A stretch of 64,000 nt of DNA, taken from contig NC_059503.1 of NCBI RefSeq assembly GCF_914767665.1, positions 13,826,001-13,890,000 on the forward strand, read 5' to 3'. The notes under the pieces are model-generated. The model saw only the letters and a program-made list of their open reading frames with translations, was not told where the DNA came from and ran no database searches. Of this stretch, positions 35,001 through 47,000 are shown one piece after another; position 1 is the stretch's first letter; every line of letters starts with the position of its first letter. Source of the stretch: Harmonia axyridis. Lineage: Eukaryota; Arthropoda; Insecta; Coleoptera; Coccinellidae. The position numbers were made by a program, and so were the translations under genes.

Positions 35001-38000
35001 GACGTAGTGCATTATGAGTTGTTAAAACCTCGAATTTCGGAAAAAAACGGCGGAAGCAAAGTTGTTCGCCTATGTATAACTTCTTGTAAAATTTCATGTT
35101 GATAGCTCAACTTAGACCATAGAATATTCAAGCTGATCGCATCATCAGAACCGTAACCGGAAACATAGAAAATTAAACCTCCAGTTAAATGTTTAAAACA
35201 AAGTAACAGAAAATTATTCACTAACAGATTCAAGAAAATTTATGCAACAGTAAAATACCCATAGCTGGAAAGTTAATCATATCTCCAAAGCAACCTTTCT
35301 CTCTTATTTTGGAATGAAAACTGTGTACTGCATTATCACCCAAGGGAGCATTTATTTTTTTTTAGATCATTGACTCTATCCGAAAGTTTATGGTTAACGC
35401 ATTTTGAAACTGAATTTAATAATTTAAACTAGAGCTGAAACGACTTTTATATATAGCAGGTTTGAGAATTTGAATTGAAGCAGTAGTTCTACCTACGTAT
35501 TTGCGTTGAATTTGGCGATATTGTAGCTATATGAAATGATCGATATAGAGGGGCAAAGACACGGTTAAGGATTTAAACTGAAGAAAATTAGAACAGGTGG
35601 GCGCTGGGACGTGAGTATGAATAAAATTAAGGTTTCCCGCTCAAGAAGGCGTTCATATCATAAAGGCAAAAGCCTGAGAAATATTTTAGTCCATCGACTC
35701 GGAATAACGAGCTTTAAAGGAGTCAAGACTTTATGAGCATCACATTCGAAATTGTCATCATTGATAACACGGGTGTAATATATGTAGTGTAAAATTCCAC
35801 GGGGCATTAAATTAGTCAGCTCGACGAAGATAAGCCTTACCTATTTCGCAAATACGCTCGAGATTTCAATGGGTCCATAACAATGGATTCAACAATCCTC
35901 TTCAGGAATTTTATTTTGATGAGCAGCTTGATTGGCCGTTGCGATAGTGATTCGTATAATTTCTGCTTGAATCCCAACAAAATAACATAAAACCAGCTAT
36001 CAACAAAGAATCAGGAATGGCCCATTAAGGAAGTAAATCGCTGATCCTGAATATGGCTTGTTAAAGGATAACAAAGGACAACAGTACAAAGAATCCTTTG
36101 TAGGAAAACAACCGGACGACTTGACCTCGTGAAAACATTGGATGTATTTCCTTCGTCCTACGCAAAGAAGAAATTGTTGACAGTTCACTTTGATTATAAA
36201 TATCTTCTGTAGAACATGGGCCTGTCTGAAGAACAATTTGACAAACTCTGCCTAGATCAAAACAGTTGAAGACTCTCTGTACCAATGTTCAAAACAGACC
36301 AGACTTAAGAAGCACACTCCTAAACAAGGCATTTCTTAATAATCAAGAGGATGATGGACTTTCTAAAGTTTGCTGATATGAGGCAATATTCTGGGAAATG
36401 GTTAAATTGTTTACTATAATACAAATAGCAAACTGGTAAGAGACGACCTAAAGATAGAAACCATAGAACACATAAAGAAAGATACAGTGAGTTTATTGGA
36501 ACTAATGAGAAACCACTTCTGCAAGTATCTTCTCCAAAGCATTTTTTGCATTGTATAGCGATGTCAAGGCATTCCATCACCAGGTGATCCGGAGTTTATT
36601 CTTTTTTGCTAAACTCATTCTCATGAGGCGCTTCCTAAGGAGGCAATGTTTTGTAAGTGTTTCTCTTCCGGTTTTTTTTTTTCTTAAACCAATTTCTTGT
36701 AGGTACATTTATTTACCACAGAATATTCTGGACCAATGAAAGGAGTTTGTGTTTCTTTTCTGGAAAATATGTGGGCCTCTTCATTTTCTTCAATTCCCGA
36801 GTGACCAGAATAGAAAACCCATACAAGGGATGTGAATCATATCTCGAAATAAACAGTAAAAGAATGTGAAGAAGATCAGACGAGAGAAAAGAAATAATTT
36901 TTGATCTACCGTAAAATATTCGGAGCTAGGATTTATATAAGAATACTCGCAAGAACCTGAAGTCGACATCCTTCAAATTATTAAGCAGGGTTCACATAAA
37001 ACTGGTCGTATTTCTGAATTTCTGCTTTCTAGGTAAACGACCCGTATATTTGATCTAATTTTCAATCTGACCATCTCTACTAGTAAATATATTTCATAAA
37101 AAAACACTATACTCCGTTTTCCTTTCCAGATACGGTATAATAAAATAAATTTTATGGTTTGTGGAGATATACTGTCCATCAAATTGGGGATGAATGAAAA
37201 GTATACATTTAAGAGTTGATTTCACTTTTTCCCTATACAACTCCTTCCTATGGTGGAGTCGATTTACATATCATATGAACCCAACCATACTCTCCAATAT
37301 CCAGCGTCTTTTTCTTCGAGACGTGCGTCCTGGCGTCGACTGAGTGAATCAGTGGCGGCTCGTGAATTTTTTTATCATATGTTGGCATATATGTTAATTT
37401 TTTAAAGTTTTCGCTCCATTCTAAAGCTATTTATGTTCAAACGAAATTTTCCTTGAAAATAGATCCGATTATGTTGAATTTCAGTCTATATCATTTGTTT
37501 CTATTATCATTATTTTCATCCTTGTTTATAGATCAAGGATTTTGATGCATTTCTCATAAAGTTTTTTCTAATCATAGGTTTTGTCAATATGCGATCCAGA
37601 AAGCATATCCATTTCAATTTTTCATTGTTGTTTTCATTTTTTCTTTGGAGCCACGTGAATAAGGTCTAAGCCAATGCTCCACATAATATACCTCAAATAA
37701 TAAGACCTCAAAAATGGAATTCATGAAAGAAATAAAGGACATCCAGCCATATATGTAAATGTGTTAATTGGTCAAGAAAATTACATGAATTCTGCAACCA
37801 TATCAGCCATTTGACTGATATCGTTTTCCATTGTACCTTCCTCTTCACAATGGAATAAATATCCATTGCTTTCTCTTAAAATATATTCGTTTTCTCTTAA
37901 TAACGAAATTAAACGTCTTTTCCAATAGAAAAAGACTTGAGGCGACAAAAAGCAATTAGACATAATGTCTATGTCTAGCCGAAATTGTCGTCACAATACT

Positions 38001-41000
38001 AAATATGAATATACCTGCATTAGTGTAACAATGGTCTTTCGTGGTACTTGTGCATACAACTTTCTCATTCATAGGGTTCTCAGAAAGATACAATAGAGAG
38101 TATCTTTCTCCTACCCTAATTAGTGTGCAGACACCATGACACCATTGCGCAAGCATACAATTTAGAGAATAAGAAAAGGAAGAAGAAATTAAGGGTGCAC
38201 AATATGATTTTATATTTGTAACCCAGGTATAAAACTGGAAAAAAGAGTGTTCAGTGAAGTAAGTTGGGAGGTGATGACCAGCTGAGTTAGTAGAGTGTTC
38301 AAGGGTGTTTCCAAGTGCTGTACCACAATGAAGTTCTCGTCTGTCGTACATCAGTGTTTCAATAATCCTCACGAAAACGCGATACCCCAAAGACTTTATA
38401 TTTGAAAATATATTCAACAAATGTATGTTTTTGATGCGAATTGATTTTAAGCATATTCATAGGGTACCCAGGTACTACCTATATAAAAAACCAGTAAGGA
38501 TAAATTTGGCGGCTTAGGCCAAAAATGTAACTTTTCTGAGCCGAAAAGAGTCTGGGAAAGTTTTTTGCGTAGCTTCGAATCGGAAAACTGATAAGGGTAT
38601 GTTATGATTCGAAAAAGGCATTCTTGAAGGGCTTCAGAAAAAAAAATTATTCAAATCAAGCTTGGAAGAACTACCGGTCTCAGACGAGAACTCGTCGCTA
38701 CGCTCCTCCAATTGAATGTCTTCAATTCAAATTAACTGTTTTTGATATTTAGTTGATATATTATGGAAATAATGGTTTTAACGTCTGTGAATTAAAATAT
38801 GAAAATAAAATCACGGCTTGCCGACAATTTTTCAATTCTGTAAAAAGTACCTCCTCGTGCGGGACTCGAACCCTCAACCTCTGACTCACTAGTCCGATGC
38901 TCTAACCAATCGAGCCACCGAGGAAGAAGCAATACCACCACGTACGTAATATATTATAATAAATAAAACGGCTGATATTTGGAAATGAATGATGAAAAGA
39001 AAAAGAAATATTATCCAAATATTGAAATTAATATTTCTCATTTTTAGAGCCTCCGATATCTCCAGCTCCGCCCCTGTACCGAATCCCGTTGTAGTTCATT
39101 ATTATCGGGTTATAGTATGGCAGGTTTGGGATATGGAAGTCTTTCTTCAGCGCGCATCTGTGCCGCCGCTCTCCCTTGATGCTCTCCCACGGGAGCCCCG
39201 CACAAATTTGCGGTGGAGCGTTGCTTATAAAGAGGACCCCGATTGCGTTTGAGCATAAGTTCACAGAGGAACGATAATAATCGGTCTATGCAGTTAATTC
39301 TTGTTGGTGCCGCTACAAGTTTGCAGTTTCAGGAATCTAATCAATTATCGTATTACTCTGGCCTTGCAGTCCGCCAATTCCTTGCGGGAAAGGACCGCTG
39401 ATTACCACCAAAACTGTTTGGAGATTAGGGCGGAGAGCATTGGTTCAGTAGATTGTTTGATAAAACAGAAACATTCCAAATTTAATTCTTATTTCATTAT
39501 TTTCACCTGTAACCCCTCAAGTTTCAAGGATTTGTGAACTAAAAAATTAATCAAACATCAAGAGCTTCTTACCGAATATGAATGTGAAAGCTATTGAAAT
39601 ATACCGCACACTTCAATAAGAGAGAAGAGACATCAATCGTTCATAGAAGTTACCAGTTGGTAGGTAGTTGGAAAACCCACTAGATCAAGTCTGGAAATAT
39701 TTTTTGGACAATCTGTCTACGAAAGCGTTCACACTTATAATGAAGTTTCTCTGTCTATGAAATCTCTACCATGTTACAAACAATACCGTGATACAACATA
39801 TGCAAGTAATCCTGGAAATTTTTCGTAGTAACGAAAGCATTAATGTTTTATATGCGGAACTTGTGAAGAAAGGAGAATAAACTGATTAATAAAATGTAGA
39901 TAGAAGGTAGACGGTCCTAATGGAGTTGTCTTCAAAATTCCTCACTGGGCATACGTACGTTGATTTAACGTTTATTCAACGTTATATCGTTGAAATTCAC
40001 ATTATCGGTTGAATTTTCAGCGTAATTATTTTGGTGATTATTTGGTAATATTGATGGGTCACATTTCAATTCTACTCAAAGAATTATGAATCACAAAATC
40101 CAGTGACCCGCTTACGTTAAACACCTTGTACAAAATTTGAATTTCTATTATGTTTCTTATGAAGAAGAGCTATTTTGAGTAACCTGGAAGGACAAGAATG
40201 ATATTTTTTTATATTTATTTGTGATTTCCCAACAGTCAAAAATTTTACGGTTGTATAGTATATCATATATACATTTGTAGTGATTTTGCTAATCCACCAA
40301 AGTTGCTCATAGCACGCCGGAATTGTCCGTTTATGTTAGAATATGGAATCCAAGCAGGGCCAAGCGCGGTTAGAACTTGGATGAGTGACCGCCTATCAGT
40401 GATCTCAGAATGAAACAAAGCAATCCCCTCAAAAATTACCTTGGGTCTAGTATGTCTCATCCTCGTATTTGGAATATTCAGAGTGTACCAGAAATATAAC
40501 CAGTTATTTTTTGTTATTTACTCTGATATTTTTGGAGTTATCATAAAACATTCATTCATGTGGAACGTAAAAAGTGTGATCTATGTGTTTTGATTCTACT
40601 CGATCTGTCAAATTGTTGGGGGATGATATTCGCTTACTAAAAATGACGCATGCTCCCTCTATCAATATTTATTTTTATAAGGCAATGCACAGGAATGACG
40701 ACCATAATAAGGCACTTTAAGACAGCTGTTAATGAATTCATGTGTACCAACGTGATTGTCAACTTTCACTGAGGATTATCACCATCAGAATAATGGAATA
40801 TCTCATTATTCTCAATCACGAACATTCTCACAGAATTTAATGGTGGCAGGATTGCTAAAATTTGCCAAAGTAACTAGGTCACTTGGGGGCGAATACGTTA
40901 TGACGCACTATTAACGAAAAAAAAAGACTTTATGATACCATTTTATCCCAAAAACCTTCATTTCCCCCAATTATTTCCACTAAGTTTGCAAATTCGTGGA

Positions 41001-44000
41001 AACTATTTGGGTTCTACAAAAGTCTGGAATAGGTAGTAAATTTTCATTCGTAGGTGTCCACTTAATTTTGAGAGGTAAAATCCGGACATCCAGTATACAT
41101 CAATTTGTACTAAAATTCCAATGAATAATGCACTCTTTTGATGAATATCCAAACATTTGATAATGAAATATGCTACCAAAGAGTTACAAACATAAATGTA
41201 GTTTAGTTTGTTGCATCACGACGCATGCTTTTCAAATTTGAACGAATTCAAAAAGATTTTAATCTTGCGCAGTGTAGAAGAAAGAACGAGTTCAAGCAAA
41301 TCACCATTCCAAACCAAACTCAATAGAGCACGTTTGAGCATTTACCTATGTACTAATTATTTCAAAAGCTGTTTTCAGACTGTCCGAAAAACCGATTCTG
41401 AAAAAATCTCATTGAGTGCTTACATATGCCGTAACTACCAACATTTCAATTATTAAAGACTGCATACACGCTAAAACCTTAACAAATTGTTGAGAAGGTG
41501 ATGATGGAGAAAACAATTACCCAGTAAAAATGCCGTGACTAACCAAACTGTAGCTACATGAAAGAAAGCTCACTGTGAATGACTCGAATAAAGTTGTTTT
41601 TAGAATCTGGTCATAAGAATCGGTTGTTGTAACCATTTATGAGCAAGTTGAGGATTTTATTCAGGTTTTAGAGGTTACGTCCGTTTTAGCAGCTTTTTAC
41701 CAGACTCTAGCATTAGCGCTTCAATCCCAGTTTATACAACGTTGAATATAGACTTTCGATATAAAGGGTGTAATATGAGTGGTTGGCATAGCCTAGTGGT
41801 GAATGCAGGTCATCCAGGTCTTTTAGAAACGTAGTGTATCCTGAAACTGGTAGTTTCGGAAATACAGGGTTATTCAAGAAAATTGGCCTAAATCTCTAAT
41901 ATCCATAACTCAGAAATCAGCAGTCAGCAATTTTTTTTAGATGACGTAGAGGTTAGAATACTGTACAAATAAAGTTAATATTGTTGAAATCGACATTACG
42001 GTGAGAAATTCATAGGGGTGATTAAGAGAAAGAGCCAGAATTTATTCTGCTCCAAGGCATCACAATTCTTTACAGCCACTGACAATATGTCATAAATATT
42101 GTTGTTGTCGAAGTTTTATTCACCATGAAACAAAATTGAGACAAATAAGATGAAACACTAGCCTTTTCTCCTTTTCTATGGTGCTCTATGAAATCTAATT
42201 TTTTCTTGAATCGAGTTGAAGACCCCTATTTCGAATTATACTGAGTGGTCTAGCAAAATCCTATATGCGAGAAATGCATCGTTTACAAGGTTCAAGTTTG
42301 AGTAAAAAAAAATAAATTTAAATTGTCGTGGGTACAATAGAATTCCTTAAAAATCAGGGAATAAAACAAACAAATGCAATTTGGATTTTCTGAATCAGTA
42401 TCTTATTTCCATGGTATTTTTCAAATTTAATTGGTACTTTCGATTCAATATTCTGAACTGTATGACAGGAAAACCTCTTAAGTAATAGTAGTGAACTATT
42501 TATTTGGAGATTTAGGAGAAATAGAAAAGGTCGCAAAATATAGGGTATTCCATTAAAAAATGTCCATATATGTTTTTTATAGTTTAATTTAATGTCAAAT
42601 TGTAATTGTAGTGTGAAATCAATATTGCGGTGAACAATTCATAGAAGCGATCGAGCTAGTGCGAAAAAAATAAACTGAGCTCGACAGGGCACCTAAATTC
42701 TAGCTACGCCACTGAAAATACGTCATAAACATTCATATTCCGAAAGTTTCATCCCCAATGAAACAAAATTGAGACAAATAAGATGAGCCACTCACCTGTT
42801 CTCGTTTTCTGTGATGCTCTATGCAAACTGAAGTGTGCATATAAACAGAATCGGCATCTCCAGCAGCCGTCCCTGACTCCGATCTGGGTCGCTTCCAGTC
42901 CTCGACATCGACCGTCGAACAGACATTGTTTGCCTCATCACTGCACACGAATACACTGTGTAAAATCATAAATGTATGTGTTTCAGAGCAAAAATTTCAT
43001 TCTACATTGAACATCTAAGGGACACGGAACATGAACATTCTTCTTATTGTCCTGCTGTCATACGTTTTATCAACTGGAATCCCTAGCATTTATTTCTATG
43101 AGCAACTTGGTTGACGTTCCGAAGTAGGGTAGGGTTTGGCATTCTGTGCTTCGTCGTTTGAACGTTTATTATCATGCGAGTTGTTTTGTTCAACCCATAA
43201 ACTTTTATTTTTTTTCGGGTTTATTTATTCAAAATGCAAAATTAATAAATACCCTCTGCAATAACCGAAGTTGTCAACCTTTAAATTATTGAAGTACATA
43301 CCTTATGGTCTTTATACTTTGCGTCTCTATTTATCGATATAGATGAAGCCAACAAGGTAGGGTTTATTCAGTTAAACCTTTGAAATAAGACGATGATATA
43401 GTATAATTATTATATTACAATAAAAGCAAAATTGTGACTCATTTTTGCGCGAATGGATGTTTTTGAAATCCTTCGGAACCAAACAAAGTTTTATTCTTCA
43501 ATAACATTCAATTTTTTCCGACAAGCATTCAAACGAAAATATTCACAAAATATTCCAGAGTGGCTTCAAAGCATTGGTGTACAACGTTGCTTACGCTCTT
43601 TTTGCAATAGATGGCTGTAGCGGTAAGGGGTATTCGAAATAAATAGATCGTAGATGGCATACAATAAACTTAGTTATTTGTAAAAATAACGCCATCGAAA
43701 TATTAGTCGATTTGTGTCTTCTAAATTCTCGTCATTTGCGGGTGGTTTTAATTGTCTCCTTTAAAATGAAGAAATTAGCGGCTGAGGGTGGTCGAATGCT
43801 CTCAAATACCTATAGTGAGGCCGCTATCAGTGAAAAAACAGCCGAGAGTGGTTTCAACGTTTGAAATGGACTAATCGCTGAACTGCAAGCATTTTCGTCA
43901 TATACGTTAACGAATTGATTGATATAATGGTATAAAATTCCAGTTTGGGAACTTTCAAAAAAAAATTGATTCAATTAATTAAATTGGAAATATAGAAAAT

Positions 44001-47000
44001 TTGAGGCAAATTTTTCGATCTTAAAATTTTCGGATTATAGCGAATTTCGGCTCATTGGGGATCATTTATCCAACACCGCTTACCGATTGTTCGTAGAGCT
44101 CACAGTTTATAAAAATTTTTAACTCGAAATTTGGGAAAAAACCCGTAAAAATTGAATTTCTACATAATAATCGTTATATCTCCTGAAATATTGGTCACAA
44201 CCCCATCAAATAAAAACGTTTTTTAGATCCAGCTGTGATCTAAAACATGTTGAAGTCGAGGTTGAAGTTCCAAGTCCGTACCATGTCTCAAGGAGAATTG
44301 GCAGCCTCGAGAATATTATCAAATATTTTTTTGGAAATTTCAGTTTTCAACCTATAATTACTGAAATAATGGACTAATCGCTGAACTGCAAGCATTTTCG
44401 TCATCAACGTTAACCTATTGATTGATATAAAGGCATAAAATTTCACTTTGGGAACTTTAAAAAAAAATTTGATTCAATTAATTAAATTGGAAATATAGAA
44501 AATGTGAGGCAAATTTTTCGATCTAAAAATTTTCGGTTTATAGCGAAATTTGGCTCTTTGGGGATCATTTATCCAACACCGCTTACCGATTGTTCGTAGT
44601 TTATGAAAATTTTGAACTCGAAATTTGGGAGAAAAACCGTAAAAATGAGCTTCATCACTGAATAAAATTTTATTCAGAAGAAGCTCGTTTTAAGCAAAAT
44701 GGTTTTGTGAATAACAAGGATTGCAGAATTTCAAGTTGTTCAAGAGCAAAAACCAAAAATAAACGATGTTTATAGTGGTCTAATGCCTTCAATTCTTGAA
44801 CTTGTTGAATTTTGTAAGAATGAAAATCCATCCTTAAAATTCTTTTTAAAATTCTCCATGTTGTTGTTCGAGAAATATTTGAATATTGAGAAGGTAATCC
44901 GATAAAATTGATGCTACCAAATTAATATTCTCCTTCAGCTGCTTTGTTGAACTGGTACTATTGTATCGCATAAAGAAAATTCACTCCCAAATTTGTCTAC
45001 AATATGAAAAATAGCGAGTCGATTAACAAAATAATATCGCCCATGAATTATCCTTAAATTTCTCTCAGTATGCACGAATGACCATTTTGAAATTTTGATA
45101 GAACAATTCAAAAATTTCTTAACGTTATTGAAGTGTGTATCTTTCCATGATTAAATGACATAACCTACTGAACATAAATGACTCAAGAAATGTCGAAATA
45201 CAGCTCGGATTTTTCTCGAATTCTGTGATTTAAGCGCAGGCATGCATATCCATCCCTAGCAGAATAGTCGAAAAACTCAATCCAAACTTCGTAAACACAT
45301 GAATATTTCACACGTCACCTAGCAGTGGGGGTTCATCTGGCTATTTGCAAACTCGGAAGGCAGAATATTAATTCGGTTAAGTAAAGAGAATTCATACATA
45401 AATTTGCATATGGGGGGTATATTGAAGTGCGACATGATATTAAATTGATAAAGTTATTCATTAATTAGCATACATATTGGAGCTTATCATCCCATTTTTA
45501 TTTTCCAGTCAGTTCATCGTTGATGAAACCAGACCTCTGGAGTTTTTGGAATATTTTGTTGTAAGGTTGTAGCCTAGATTCGAGAATTTCCAATAAATAC
45601 TAGAACTTCATGGTGGCCTACATAAAAAAGTTCAGGCGGATATTTTCGTGATTATTCAATTCTTATTGTGATTGCAAATTCGTGGGTGAACAATCTGTCA
45701 AGAAACTCAAATGGCAATAAGGTTCAGATGAACGAATTGTTGAAATTGTTTATCATTTGCTTCTTACCATTTTTTACTTATGGTTATTTTGTCATTGTAC
45801 AATGAAAGACATTCTAAAGGGTGTTTTTTTAGAGCTATAGAACTTTAAATTGCAATAAAACAACGATGGATTATTCGATTGACATGAATTTCATTTATCC
45901 GCAAGATAATGTTGTGGCATTACATTTTAAATATGATTTCTGGCATAGGACCGCCACGGCTGGCTGGGATATAATCCAATCTTGACGTCCAATTTTCGAT
46001 TACTTTTTCCAACATTTGTGGTCGTATATCGGCAATAACACGGCGAATGTTGTCTTCCAAATGGTCAAGGGTTTGTGGCTTATCCGCATAGACCAATGAC
46101 TTTACATACCCCATAGAAAGTAGTCTAGCGGTGTTAAATCACAAGATCTTGGAGGCCAATTCACAGGTCCAAAACGTGAAATTAGGCGGTCACCAAACGT
46201 GTCTTTCAATAAATCGATTGTGGCACGAGCTGTGTGACATGATGCGCCGTCTTGTTGGAACCACATCTCCTGGACATCATGGTTGTTCAATTCAGGAATG
46301 AAAAAGTTAGTAATCATGGCTCTTTACCAATCACCATTGACTGTAACGTTCTGGCCATCATCGTTTTTGAAGAAGTACGGACCAATTATTTCACCAGCCC
46401 ATAAAGCGCACCAAACAGTCAGTTCTTCTGGATGTAATGGAGTTTCGACATACACTTGAGGATGAGCTTCACTCCAAATGCGGCAGTTTTGTTTGTTGAC
46501 GTAGCCATTCAACCAGAAGTGCGCTTCATCGCTAAACAAAATAAAATGGACGTAGTGCGCGATACGTATTCCGCACAGAACCATTATATTCGAAATGAAA
46601 TTCCACTATTTGCAAGCGTTGTTTAGGCGTGAGTCTATTCACGATGAATTGCCAAACCAAACCGAGAATAAATCACTTGACAGCTGTTAAATCGGTCGCC
46701 ATCTTGAACAATATTGCCAACTTAAAGTTATATACCTCGAAAAAACACACCCGTTATATTTTGCATCTCAGAAATTAACCAAACGAAACAACCCGAAACC
46801 TTCAAAGCGAGTTATATTCCCTTCAACGTGACTCCAATATCCTACTACAAACCCGTGTAAACCTAAATGTACCAAATACAACGCAAATTAAACCCCAATG
46901 GTTCCTTTACGTCATCCTGTTAATTTCGTAGTAAGCAATTCCTTTCATATTGGGTATTCAATAGAGGAATTATTGTTATTCATCCCTAAATCGCAATTAA

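Noticed and set aside
37956..38420. 154-residue minus-strand frame
   Set aside because: No motif, no splice or promoter support, and chance length is plausible.
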